A stretch of 64,000 nt of DNA from assembly GCA_036245525.1 (NCBI GenBank), contig BTPG01000004.1:158450811-158514810 (forward strand), read 5' to 3'. The notes under the pieces were generated by a model. The model was not told the origin of the DNA and searched no databases. It worked only from the letters and a program-made list of their open reading frames with translations. Both the position numbers and the translations under genes were made by a program. Position 1 is the first letter of the stretch. Each line of letters starts with the position of its first letter. Source of the DNA: Semisulcospira habei (lineage: Eukaryota > Mollusca > Gastropoda > Semisulcospiridae). Shown in pieces: positions 36,850 through 47,256 of the stretch.

Positions 36850-37300
36850 TACAGGACAAATGACGACACAGTCACTAAAGCCTTTGGTTATCGGTCCTGC
36901 AGGAATCACGGCGACACAGTCACTAAAGCCTTTGGTTGTCGGTAGTGCTGTCCTGCAGGAATCACGGCGACACAGTCACTAAAGCCTTTGATTGTCGGTA
37001 GTGCTTTCTGTCCTGCAGGAATCCCTAAAGCCTTTGGTCGTCGGTAGAGCTTTCTGTCCTGCAGGAATCACGGCGACACAGTCACTAAAGCCTTTGGTTG
37101 TCGGTAGTGCTGTCCTGCAGGAATCACGGCGACACAGTCACTAAAGCCTTTGGTTGTCGGTAGTGCTTTCTGTCCTGCAGGAATCACTAAAGCCTTTGGT
37201 TTTCGGTAGAGCTTTCTGTCCTGCAGGGATCATGGCGACACAGTCACTAAAGCCTTTGGTTGTCGGTAGAGCTTACTGTCCTGCAGGAATCACGTTTTTT
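36850..37300. repeat. About 60-bp minisatellite with deletions
   Basis: About eight copies of a unit with GGCGACACAGTCACTAAAGC, CTTTGGTTGTCGGTAGTGCT and TTCTGTCCTGCAGGAATCA. Some copies lack the GGCGACACAGT segment. Confidence 0.92.
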
Positions 37301-38486
37301 TAGTGTGTGACGAACAGTTTTCTGACAATTGGTGCTTTGATATTTGGGGTTGCAATTCCCACATCTCTATGCATTGGATGCTGCTCTTGTTCTAGACTTC
37401 GCCATGAGTTAGCTGATAGTTTTCATAACAGTCCTTGCTTACTGATTTTGAACTAGTCCCAAATGTTTGTTGACTAGTTATGTCTTATATGCTATTACAC
37501 ATGTGATGGTTAGTGTGATAAGGCGTTAGTCAGTGTGTTAGTGTGTTCAACAGTCAGGGCGAACCAAAAGGAAAATTTGTTTTTTCCTTTTGCGTTGTTT
37601 GACTGACCACTTATGCACTAGTCTTGTATTCATTTAGTTGTGCATGCGTTGGTTAGCCTGATTATGCAAAGCAGTGTCATGTGCATTCGTTGGTCTGTTT
37701 TTACTTGAAAAGAACAAAAACAGGGCGAGAGAGAATAAAAGCAGTTGAGTCACATTAGCACGAGACTGGATACTTAGCTTATTTATCACAATGTTTCACA
37801 GCTTTTGTACTTAGAAAAAAAGGAAAAGCCCAGTCTCATGTCATAGCTCGATGTAAATTGGCACTCATTTCGTGCACGATATATCCTCTACTTTCAAAAT
37901 CAGCTTTTAGTTCATACTTCAGTTCAGCAGCTGTTTCGAAGAAAATGAGACTGACGAGCACGCTGTACCTGGTAATGTGATAAGTACAGTGAGTGTGTGG
38001 TATGCGTTTCCTAGCACGAGCAAACGTCTACGTTTTTTTGTGCGAGATCGTGTGATCATTTTTTTCTGAACATGTTCTTTTTGATCTAGCATATATTTTG
38101 AGATCATCAGTTAAGTTCTTGTGACTGATTTCAGTGTTTTATTTGAAGAGTTGTACTTTGGCTTGGTGTTTTGCCCCATGCGCTTAAGCTCTTCAGTCAT
38201 AAGCATTAAGCATGTAAATATAGCTTCAGACTGGAAACACTTTGCGGTTTAACAGTTATGTGCAGGTGGTTTAGATTTTGGATAAGCACCACCGAAATAG
38301 CCTGTTGAGTATAGACACAATAAGGTGCATGATACAGAGCCAGCTTTGGAGGTTTATTATTTTTTTGTGTGCTATTTACTCAAAGCTTATCTTAGATTTG
38401 GAGGTGGTTCATAGTTCTGTTTTGCAGTTCTAAACTCTAGTGATACCTCAGTGGGTTTACACCGTAGATAGTTCCCCTTCGATACA
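37301..38486. other. Region upstream of the gypsy gag; no LTR copy recognised
   Basis: A 5' LTR would be expected here, but I find no stretch matching 43.6-44.6 kb and no clear tRNA primer site just before gag. An AATAAA at 37734 is not set in matching sequence. Confidence 0.4.
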
Positions 38487-38816
38487 ATGTCCGACTCAGA
38501 GGAGACATCGGAACTGGAGGAAGTGAGAGAAGCCCTACGCCAACTGACTGCCGCAGTGAAGGAGCTGCAATTGGACAGGAACAAGGTTGGAACAGCGGGC
38601 GGGGACAGATCAAGTGATCTGCAGACTTCAGGACTAGATAACAGGACTCAACACCAGAATCAACCACGCGGAGGATCAAGCGCTGGAGGTTTATATCGCC
38701 GACGAACTGCAGAGTCTGACCCAAGAGGACCTCGATGTTTCCGTTGTGGGCAGTACGGTCATCTGCGGATCGGCTGCAGAGTACGACTTGACCATCTGAA
38801 ACAGGATTTTCACTAG
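38487..38816 (+). CDS. Gypsy-type gag (short, zinc knuckle)
   Basis: 109 codons. It has an acidic helical start (SEETSELEEVREALRQL), then a Gly/Arg-rich stretch and one CCHC knuckle, CFRCGQYGHLRIGC. Gag coats and packages element RNA. It is much shorter than the 300 or more residues usual for gag, so matrix/capsid regions are missing or never existed here; an in-frame TAG lies just upstream of the ATG. The pol frame is one base back and already open from 38792, giving an overlap of about 25 bases that fits -1 frameshifting. Confidence 0.7.
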   Translation: MSDSEETSELEEVREALRQLTAAVKELQLDRNKVGTAGGDRSSDLQTSGLDNRTQHQNQPRGGSSAGGLYRRRTAESDPRGPRCFRCGQYGHLRIGCRVRLDHLKQDFH

Positions 38817-38881
38817 GGGCCCGCGAGCAGGGGCAGACGCGCGGCCGCCAGTACCAGCCCCAACTACAGGCATACCAAAAT

Positions 38882-41800
38882 ATGGACCAGGAGTCATTGG
38901 ATGATCTTGTGGGTCAGCCTAACGAAGCAGGAATCCAAGTTGAAGGTGTTGAAACATCTGCACTGTTAGACACAGGATCAGCCGTATCGACTGTGACACA
39001 GGAGTTCTATGCGAAACACTTAACCCACCTGGAACTTCAAAAGGTTGAACACCTACTACGGATTGAGTGCGCTAATGGAGAGACGCTACCATACTCTGGC
39101 TACATTAAAGCGGATGTGATTGCCACAGGACTCAGCAGCACCGTACACCCCTGTCTTTTGCTCGTCGTGCCAGGGACTGACTACAGTGCTGCGACTCCGA
39201 TTCTGTTGGGTACTAACTTCCTAACCAGAGTGAAGGACAGCTGTACTCAGCGCACTGATGATTGCTGTACACAAACCCCGGACAGACAGACATCCTGGCA
39301 ACTGGCACTGAAAAGCATCACGCTTCAGGAGAAACAACTATCGAGGAACTGCAACAGGATAGCAGTGGTGCGATCGGCAGAGAAGAGACGTGTGATACTT
39401 CACCCTAACGAACAAGTCACCTTGAGGGGAACGGTGGACAAGTCGCAGCCATACCATCGCACGTGTGCCCTTCTCCAGTCCCATCCTGATGTAGACCCGG
39501 ACGTCGACCTTAATCCGACCCTCATTAGCTACGCTTACAATGAGACGAGTCCAGTTGAGGTCACCCTATCAAACACGTCCACCCGTACAGTCTCATTTGA
39601 ACCCAGGGCTCTGCTATGTGAGGTTCAGCCAGTGGACATCACAGAGCTGGAGGATCTACCTGAAGAGGTGCAGGAAAATTTGCTTTCACTCTTTGAGATA
39701 GACACTGACAACTTAACACCGGATCAGTTGAAGGAGGCACAGGATCTGATAACCGCGTATGAGGACATCTTTTCCAAAAGCGAGGAGGATGTAGGATTAG
39801 CTTCAAGGGTGCGCCACCGGATCGAACTCAGTGACGACCGCCCCTTTAAGCAGAAGCATCGCATGATACCACCAGCGATGCTGGATGAAGTCCGCTCACA
39901 CATACAGCAGCTCCTGGCAGGTGGAATTATCCGCAAGTCCTACAGCCCATGGTCTTCAAATATCGTCTTAGCACGAAGGAAAGATGGACGCCTTCGTCTG
40001 TGCACGGACTTCCGACAGCTGAATAGCAGGACTATACGCGACTCCTATGCTTTGCCAAGGATAGAAGAAATCCTGGACTGCTTATCTGGATCACAGTACT
40101 ACAGTGTCCTGGACATGAAAAGCGGCTACTACCAGGTTGAAATCGCCGAGAAACACAAAGAGCGTACTGCATTCACCGTCGGTACACTCGGATTCTACGA
40201 GTACAACCGCCTCCCATTCGGACTGACGAATTCACCCGCTACCTATCAGCGACTCATGGAAGACATTTTAGGAGAGTACCACATGCGGATATGTCTCATC
40301 TACCTGGATGACGTCATCATATTCGCTCGGACATACCAGGAACACATAGAACGCCTGCGGCTGGTCTTTCAACGGCTGCGTGAGGCTGGTCTCAAGCTAG
40401 CACCTAAGAAATGTCATCTCTTCAAGGCCAAGGTGGTCTATGTTGGCCACGCTGTGTCATGTGATGGTATCGAACCAGACCCCGCAAAGACCGAAACCAT
40501 AAGAGATTGGCCTACACCGACAACACCAGAGGAAGTAAGGAGGGTTCTGGGGTTCGCAGGTTATTACCGCAAGTTCGTTAAAGATTTCGCCAAGATCACT
40601 GCGCCCCTGACAGTCCTCATGCCTGTACCAACCAAGAAACAGCGAGGAAAGCGAAAGCCGCATGTCCAGAAGCCATGGATGTGGGGAGATGAAGAAGAAG
40701 AGGCCTTTCAGCGACTAAAGAACATACTGTCCTCACCTCCAGTTCTAGGGTACGCTGACTACACTAGGCCCTTCGAGCTCCACACCGACGCATCCAGGAC
40801 AGGGCTCGGCTGTGTTCTCTACCAGGAACAGGACGGCGTCAAGCGCGTTGTAGCCTATGCCAGCAGAGCACTAGGAAAAGCTGAACGGAATTATCCAGCC
40901 CACAAAGTAGAATTCCTTGCTTTGAAATGGGTAGTCACAGAAAAGTTTAGAGACTACCTCTACGGCGCCCGCTTTACCGTTCACACGGACAACAATCCGC
41001 TGACATACGTGCTCACCACTGCAAAGCTTGACGCGACAGGCCACAGATGGCTGGCGGCCCTGGCAGCGTACAATTTCAACATCAAGTATAAACCTGGTGT
41101 ACATAATGTTGACGCAGACACGTTGTCGAGGATTACTCACAACACCGAAGGACAAGAGGAAGAGTTGTCCACAGAGGCCATTTACACCATCTGTTCGGCT
41201 GTCAGCTGTCCGGTGATAGAGACGCACTGCTTATCGGCGACAGTAGCGGACGTACTTGATGAACCTGACGGTCAAGACATGGCTGAGTTCACATGTAAGG
41301 ATTGGCGTCGAGCACAGGACGACGACCCAGTGATAGGTCTGTGGCTGAGGCTCATCAGGAATAAGCGCATTCCTCGACGACAAGACTTCCCTAGCACGCC
41401 TGAGCACTCAGCGATGTACCGACACTGGCAACGTTTTCAACTGCAGCGTGGAGCACTGTACAAAGAGACGACAACCGATGGGTTGGTGCAGTCACAGTTA
41501 GTCTTGCCTTCAGCATTCATCAAACGCGCTCTGCAAGGGATTCATGACGATATAGGCCATCCAGGCCGGGACCGCACGACTGCACTGGCAAAGGAGCGAT
41601 TCTGGTGGCCTCGGATGGCAAGTCAGATTGAAGACTGGTGCAAGAACTGCCCCCGATGTTTACGCCGGAAAGCTGTTGGACAGAAGGCCCCGTTAGTCAA
41701 CATCAGCAGCAGTCAGCCCATGGAGCTAGTTTGCATTGATTTCTTGAGCCTGGAGACGTCTTCCAGTGGCTTTCAGCATATCCTTGTGATTACCGACCAC

Positions 41801-43210
41801 TTCACGAGATATGCCCAGGCCATACCGACTCGAAATCAGACCGCCAAGACAACAGCAGACGCGCTTTTCAACAACTTCATAGTGCATTATGGATTTCCCA
41901 GAAGGCTCCACTCGGACCAAGGCGCGAACTTTGAGAGTCGTGTCATCAAAGATCTTTGTCAGCTGGCCGGTATTGACAAGAGCAGGACCTCGCCATATCA
42001 CGCAATGGGGAACGGGATGACCGAGCGTTTCAACAGGACCTTGCTAGGGATGCTAGGCACGCTGGAGCCAGAGCGGAAAGTGCAGTGGCATAAATCAGTA
42101 GCACCTCTAGTCCACGCCTACAACAGCACAAGACACGAGTCCACCGGTCACTCTCCGTATTTCCTCATGTTTGGGCGAGAGGCAAGGTTACCCATCGATC
42201 TAGTATTCGGACTGGAACGAGGAAAGAACGCTAAAGACTACAGCAGCTATGTCACCGATCTACAGACGCGCCTTCAGGAAGCCTACAAAGTTGCGGCCAG
42301 TACAGCGGATGGGGCTCAACGACGTCAGAAGGAGCACTATGACATCAAAGCGCGAGGAGCAACCTTACAGAAAGGAGACAGAGTGCTCGTCCGCATACTT
42401 GCCTTCGAGGGCAAGCACAAGCTCTCAGACAAGTGGGAAGAGGATATATACATTGTCAGTTCCCAACCAAATGAAGATGTTCCCGTGTACAGGATACACA
42501 AAGAGGGAGATGCAAGTCATAAGAGAACCCTTCACCGGAATCATCTCTTGCCCCTTGCCGCGGCATCAAGTGACAGAAATGATGAGACAGTGACAGGCAG
42601 GCCACGGCCAGTTCCGGCACCACGGGCCAGGAGCAAGGCAGCCAAGCAGGAACAGGAACAGACTACACGTGATCTGACAGCATACTCAGAGGAAGGTGAC
42701 GAGTCAGACTCGGTCATCGTAGAAGTGCAGCTTGAACTCCAGAGTTCTGACCCAGCAGTTAAACTCGCTGCAGGAGAGGAGGAGGATGATAAGCAAGCTG
42801 AGGAGATGTCATCACAACCTTCTGAGGACGCTCAAGGAGCTGTTGTGGATGACGGGGCAGCCAGCTTGAGTGGTGACGACCACCAGTCCACCGTGAGTGT
42901 AGAAGGTGGAGAGCTGAGCGCGTCCACAGATGAGACAAGTGGTCGGACACAGGAGGAAGGGACTACTAGAGACAATGAAGAGGACACAGGTCCAAATCAA
43001 GAGCAAGAACAGGCGGTTCTTCGCGTTTCTAGTAGACATCGAAGGCCTCCTACCTGGCAGACTACAGGTGAGTATGCTATGGCACAACAACCTGTTGGAC
43101 CAGAATGGAAAAGGAAAATAGTTTTTCTATCAGACCTGATTAAGAGTGGAGAGGTACAGATGGATCCTGAAAGATTGTCTGAAACTGTATCATCCATCTT
43201 AACTCAGTAG
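38882..43210 (+). CDS. Ty3/gypsy-type pol polyprotein, uninterrupted
   Basis: 1442 codons from the first Met; the frame is open from 38792. Retropepsin active site LLDTGSA (residues about 28-34). Reverse transcriptase with KDGRLRLCTDFRQLN, FGLTNSPATYQ and the catalytic YLDD at about 474-477. RNase H with HTDASRTGLG (Asp near 636). Integrase zinc domain (His-His-Cys-Cys, about 888-930) and DDE core at about Asp953, Asp1012 and Glu1048 (HSDQGANFE, MTERFNRT). A KLSDKWEEDIY block follows, then an acidic, Ser/Gln-rich tail of about 200 residues without a recognised domain. Order PR-RT-RH-IN is Ty3/gypsy. No stop interrupts it, so the copy is young or selected. Confidence 0.95.
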   Translation: MDQESLDDLVGQPNEAGIQVEGVETSALLDTGSAVSTVTQEFYAKHLTHLELQKVEHLLRIECANGETLPYSGYIKADVIATGLSSTVHPCLLLVVPGTDYSAATPILLGTNFLTRVKDSCTQRTDDCCTQTPDRQTSWQLALKSITLQEKQLSRNCNRIAVVRSAEKRRVILHPNEQVTLRGTVDKSQPYHRTCALLQSHPDVDPDVDLNPTLISYAYNETSPVEVTLSNTSTRTVSFEPRALLCEVQPVDITELEDLPEEVQENLLSLFEIDTDNLTPDQLKEAQDLITAYEDIFSKSEEDVGLASRVRHRIELSDDRPFKQKHRMIPPAMLDEVRSHIQQLLAGGIIRKSYSPWSSNIVLARRKDGRLRLCTDFRQLNSRTIRDSYALPRIEEILDCLSGSQYYSVLDMKSGYYQVEIAEKHKERTAFTVGTLGFYEYNRLPFGLTNSPATYQRLMEDILGEYHMRICLIYLDDVIIFARTYQEHIERLRLVFQRLREAGLKLAPKKCHLFKAKVVYVGHAVSCDGIEPDPAKTETIRDWPTPTTPEEVRRVLGFAGYYRKFVKDFAKITAPLTVLMPVPTKKQRGKRKPHVQKPWMWGDEEEEAFQRLKNILSSPPVLGYADYTRPFELHTDASRTGLGCVLYQEQDGVKRVVAYASRALGKAERNYPAHKVEFLALKWVVTEKFRDYLYGARFTVHTDNNPLTYVLTTAKLDATGHRWLAALAAYNFNIKYKPGVHNVDADTLSRITHNTEGQEEELSTEAIYTICSAVSCPVIETHCLSATVADVLDEPDGQDMAEFTCKDWRRAQDDDPVIGLWLRLIRNKRIPRRQDFPSTPEHSAMYRHWQRFQLQRGALYKETTTDGLVQSQLVLPSAFIKRALQGIHDDIGHPGRDRTTALAKERFWWPRMASQIEDWCKNCPRCLRRKAVGQKAPLVNISSSQPMELVCIDFLSLETSSSGFQHILVITDHFTRYAQAIPTRNQTAKTTADALFNNFIVHYGFPRRLHSDQGANFESRVIKDLCQLAGIDKSRTSPYHAMGNGMTERFNRTLLGMLGTLEPERKVQWHKSVAPLVHAYNSTRHESTGHSPYFLMFGREARLPIDLVFGLERGKNAKDYSSYVTDLQTRLQEAYKVAASTADGAQRRQKEHYDIKARGATLQKGDRVLVRILAFEGKHKLSDKWEEDIYIVSSQPNEDVPVYRIHKEGDASHKRTLHRNHLLPLAAASSDRNDETVTGRPRPVPAPRARSKAAKQEQEQTTRDLTAYSEEGDESDSVIVEVQLELQSSDPAVKLAAGEEEDDKQAEEMSSQPSEDAQGAVVDDGAASLSGDDHQSTVSVEGGELSASTDETSGRTQEEGTTRDNEEDTGPNQEQEQAVLRVSSRHRRPPTWQTTGEYAMAQQPVGPEWKRKIVFLSDLIKSGEVQMDPERLSETVSSILTQ

Positions 43211-43623
43211 GTCTAGCATAGCGTTAACATGGGAATAGTACTTAAAACCATGCCCGGACTTGACTTTGTTTTCACTCGGATACCAGATAAGTTGATGTGA
43301 AGAGTCATAGTTTCTCTCGAATTAATGTTGTGATAAGTTCGTGTGTATAATTAATATTTCTTTGGTAGTTCATTCACACTTCACCATAACCTCTTACATC
43401 CAGTGTACCGAGCCTAGCTAACCATGGCGCAGAATGTCATGCCAAAGTCGGGCGTATACTTAGTGGATATTTTGAGTTTTGTGTTGCAATAGTCATATTT
43501 CCTGTATTATTTTCTTTTCTATTTTGTTCCTATTATATTGTCCATGGTTTTGTAACGATAACCCTTTAATTAGTTAGTACTTAAGCGGAAATGCCGAGGA
43601 CGTCATTTCACTTGGCAGGGGTG

Positions 43624-44617
43624 AATGTGGTAGAGTGATCTTTGATCATGCGGTTAAATAGAGGAATGGAAGTATAGTCTATATTTTCCACTGATTATGA
43701 TTTGTAAGGTAAATAAATGTTAATTAATGGATAAAGCCAAATAGGTTAATTCCTAGTTAGTATTGTCTTCTTAGATCTTTTCTCTTTTAAATTGATCTAT
43801 TTCATTCCGTTGTCTTGTTTTATAAGGTGGTTGTGGATAGACTGCACTGCATACCAGACAGGTTTCACTGTAAGTTAGAACAGTTTAGTCAGTGGAAGCA
43901 TAGAGGTATATTGTGCCTAGCTCTAGCCTAAATGTATAAATATTGCTGCCTGACTCTGTGTTTGGACAGCATTTAGCTATAAGTGCTCCAAGAATCCAGT
44001 GCATCTTGGGCGGTATGTTTTGTCATGAGTTTTCAGTCATGTGCATGAGCTTTGACTGAACTGTATTCACCTATAGCTGCTGTAACATTTTTGGGCAGTC
44101 AGACACAGCAGTTTTGTTACTTGACTGCATCTGGTCAATGACATTCAGTCTACCCTGATGTTATCCACCTTTGACACTTTGCTAAGGTATGTTGAATAGC
44201 TAGATGTTTGGTTATTTGTTAAGGTAATAGAATATTGCATTAACTGAAAAATGTTGTTATTGCATTTTATGTTATTTTTACTTGACTGTCTGTTTTTATA
44301 ATTCGTTGTTTAGAGCCGATTTGTACTGTACATTCTTTTGTAATTTCGGTTGCATGACAATAGCTAGAATGTATGTTCAAGCTATAGCGGCGTATGTATA
44401 TTTATGGTAGTTTGATAATAGTAATAGCTAGAACGTACGTTCACGCTATATTGTATATGATATATACTTATGACCTGTAATGTTTGTTGCAGGGTGGCAT
44501 CGTTGACTTAAAAACATTGACTTAAAGGCATCATTGACTTAAAGGCATTGATTAAGAGCCTTGATTTGATGCTGTGAATAAAAAGATGTTCTTCAATTAA
44601 GCCTCTTCTCGACCCTC
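43624..44617 (+). mobile_element. Candidate 3' LTR of the gypsy element
   Basis: A purine tract (GGCAGGGGTGAA) is followed by TGTGGTAGAGTGATC, and a polyadenylation signal AATAAA at 44577 lies 35-40 bases before a possible CA end. No second copy is in the window, so this is positional inference only. Confidence 0.35.
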
Positions 44618-44758
44618 ACGGAAGCGAACCCCAGGGTGTGAGTGCGTAAGAGCCCACATACCCCCCTCTACAACATGTGGATCTATGCCAAACCTCCACA
44701 CAATCTGATGGGCGCGGCAACATTAAGACTGACGTGCCTTGGCATGCACTGACCATGA

Positions 44759-44866
44759 TTAACTCATTCGAGACGTGTCGCCTCCGGATACGCGGCATAA
44801 GCAGAGGGTAGATATGCAATAGGCATAAGCCGCGTGTCCTGAGGCGGCTCGTCTCGATTGAGTTAA
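44759..44866. mobile_element. P4-family MITE, 108 bp, TTAA ends
   Basis: Ends are TTAACTCATTCGAGACG and CGTCTCGATTGAGTTAA; the arms continue through CGCCTC/GAGGCG and ATACGCGGC-TAAGC/GCATAAGCCGCGTGT. Confidence 0.92.
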
Positions 44867-45198
44867 CACTTCATACGATTATTGGTGACATTTGGTTGTG
44901 TGTTGGCTCTGTAGATCTCTAAGATAGAATGCCAATGGCCCATACACACAATGTCATCTGTTGCAAACAGTTTTCCGACTGTGTTGGGATGCTTGATCCA
45001 AAAGATCCTAACTTCAATACACAGACACATAATCCTGTTATATCTGTAACTGTACTACACTATCGACCTATCTCGATCTACGTCATCACTTTGTGCGTTG
45101 CCGCCCCTGGAGGGCAAGCTGGTGGGTGATGCAATTTTCACCACTCTAGCAAGGTTGAAAGCGTGTAACGTAAGCCTATTTATTCGCATTTTCTCACC

Positions 45199-45421
45199 AT
45201 GACGAACGATTGCTGTGTCAAGCATTGTTCGAAACGAAGTACTGGGGATCTTGGGATCTCTTACCATAGAATTCCGACAGTTATATTCAATAAGGGCTCC
45301 AAAATACGCGAGTTGACAGCCAAGAGTAGAAGGCTTTGGATCGCCCAAATCAATCGAAAGAAGATCAGGGACAAAACAGTGAAACCATGGACCCGTGTGT
45401 GTTCACGCCACTTTGTGAAAG
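45199..45421 (+). CDS. THAP-type zinc-finger first exon
   Basis: It starts MTNDCCVKHCSK and ends at RVCSRHFVKG with a consensus donor (GAAAG|GTAAGC, phase 1). The early Cys pair, Trp in RLWIAQI and late Cys-X2-His (CSRHF) match the C2CH layout of THAP DNA-binding domains. The AVPTEF-like end of the domain would be in the next exon, which I cannot find. THAP domains occur in host transcription factors and in P-element-like transposases; this exon does not tell which. The opposite-strand exon at 45895 lies only 470 bases downstream. Confidence 0.7.
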
Positions 45422-45894
45422 GTAAGCATTTTCAAAAATTGTTCAATGGTTCACATGCATTTTGTTATTGGTCTTCCTAGGCCATTGCGAAGTTGCAGCT
45501 GCCCACTTTCACTGACAACCTGGCAGTAGTGAAACCTGCCATTTTTGAGCAGATTGGAGTGTTGGAGGGCTTTTAGATGGCTTTTGTTCTTTTCTCACAT
45601 TTCATAGAATGTGAGATTAGGCTTTTTTTCCAACTTCATGTGTACTTGAAGAAAAAAAACATAAACACAAAACACCTGTGGAGGGATACTGTATGATACC
45701 CTTCTTCTAGAATCACAGGAAAAACTGGAGTGCTTGTTTTGTTTATCATGCAAGTCAATATTGTAATTTAAATCCCTTCTAAAGATAATGTAAGATTTTA
45801 CAGTAAACTATGACGAAACCTGCTAAAGTGAAGATGGCACAATCCCATCCACAATTTGTGAAGTTGGCCTACTTTGTGAGTTTGTTATGCTTAC

Positions 45895-46258
45895 TGGCCT
45901 CAGCAGTGATGGTGGTGTTGTCATAGCCTCTGGGTTTGTGGGCAAACAGTTTCTTCACCCATCCTGATGTGTGTTGATTGTGTGCTCCAAGCTGTTTGTT
46001 TGCTTTGAAGGCTTTTCTTGTGTAGTAGCTGGTGCGATGAACCAAATATTCTGAAATGTCGTCTTGAGCAACCGGAGGTAGAAGTCCGACATCGTCACTC
46101 CACTGACAGTTTTCGTAGGGATCTAACCCGCCAACTGCTCGCAATTTCATCTCATAACGGTTTCTAGATACTGAATCTAGAGTATCTATATACTTTTCAG
46201 ACGGTTTAACTCCAGGTTTGGACATTGATTTTGCTACAGCCCCCACTCTGCTGAACAT
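45895..46258 (-). CDS. First exon of an uncharacterised conserved protein
   Basis: Minus strand, 121 codons, ending in phase 1 at a donor (GAGGCCA|GTAAGC). Readable blocks are MKLRAVGGLDPYENCQW, DISEYLVHRTSYYTRKAFKA and HNQHTSGWVKKLF. This pattern recalls the N-terminal part of large invertebrate proteins that also carry SWIM zinc-finger and YqaJ-type exonuclease domains. That assignment is from memory and not tested. No downstream exon was found; it would have to lie beyond the THAP exon. Confidence 0.45.
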
Positions 46259-46392
46259 TCGTGTAGAGTCTCCACACCGCTTTGCCCTCCAGCGTACTAC
46301 GTCATCAGAAATGGGGTCGCGGAAAAGTACACAATCGGGAAACGTCCATTGCAGATCGACTTTTAGTCACCTGGTGCCCGACTATATTAACC

Positions 46393-46553
46393 ATGAATCT
46401 CGGAGACAAGGTCCACCCAGATAACACAAGTTTGGAGACGGTGCGCTTGAAAACAGAAGCATTGCTGGGTGCGGATAGTGTAGAAAAGGATATTAAAGCA
46501 GTGTACGTACACGTCACTCCCCGACAGATACGACCTCAGGCCCTGCAAGCAAA
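46393..46553 (+). CDS. Candidate exon divergent from the 45895-46258 exon
   Basis: It begins MNLGDKVHPDNTSLETVRLK and ends at a donor-like AAA|GTATGT. It is 134 bp from the divergent start at 46258, consistent with a shared promoter. Unrecognised protein; coding status uncertain. Confidence 0.3.
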
Positions 46554-46584
46554 GTATGTAGGTAGGAATGAACTCTGCTGATAT

Positions 46585-46705
46585 TGGTTGACCCCTTCAT
46601 TACCGGGACACGGCGAGCAACACACAACTGCAAGAGGCATAGATCCTCATGAGCTCCGGCAGGTGAGGATCATATACCTCTTGCAATCGCGTGGTTTTCT
46701 TTATG
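46585..46705. repeat. P5-like remnant
   Basis: GACCCCTTCATTACCGG, AACTGCAAGAGGCATAGATC, CTCATGAGCTC and TGAGGATCATATACCTCTTGCA form a diverged P5 hairpin. Confidence 0.6.
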
Positions 46706-47062
46706 CTTCGGCAGTGTTAGGATCATTTGTAAATTTCAGCAAAACGGACATGGTGACACAGCACGCCATAGTCCAGCCCTCCACTCTCTGGCTCATTGTT
46801 CGTCAGTCACTCACAGCACGCCATAGTCCAACCCTCCACTCTCTGGCTCATTGTTCGTCAGTCACTCACATATCGACGCTCTGTCCGGCAAGAAATACAG
46901 TCAGCAACGCGGACAGTAGATCGAGTCATGTGTTTGTAACGCGGACGTGGCTTGTGGCACCCAGCAACAGAACCGCGCTGCGACAATTTTGTTTCTATTT
47001 TCTGATTGGCTGAAAATGCGCGCACCGGTGAGGTCCGTTGTGAATGAATGAAAACAAATACG

Positions 47063-47222
47063 TTAATGGTAGTAGGGACTTGCTGCACGGACCCCTGTAG
47101 GCCTTCGGGAGGTCAAATGAACCAATGTACCCCTCAGGCCTTCGGCCTTCGGGGTACAATGGTTCCTTTGACCTCCGTGAGGCCTACAAGGGCCCGTGTA
47201 GTAAACCCGTGCTACCAATAAC
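47063..47222. mobile_element. P3-family hairpin MITE
   Basis: TTAATGGTAGTAGGGACTTG through GGCCTTCGGCCTTCGGGG to ACCCGTGCTACCAATAACTT, a 160-bp imperfect palindrome matching the copy at 26722. Confidence 0.88.
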
Positions 47223-47256
47223 TTAATATTGTAGACCTCACTGTTGTGTTCATCAG

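Noticed and set aside
37301..38486. 5' LTR of the gypsy element
   Set aside because: No shared blocks with the region after pol were found by eye; a self-alignment would settle it.
38487..38816. Retroviral envelope or full-length gag near the gypsy pol
   Set aside because: No signal peptide/transmembrane gene follows pol, and gag is a short knuckle protein only.
44616..44760. tRNA or other structured RNA near the end of the candidate LTR
   Set aside because: No cloverleaf or B-box pattern could be built.
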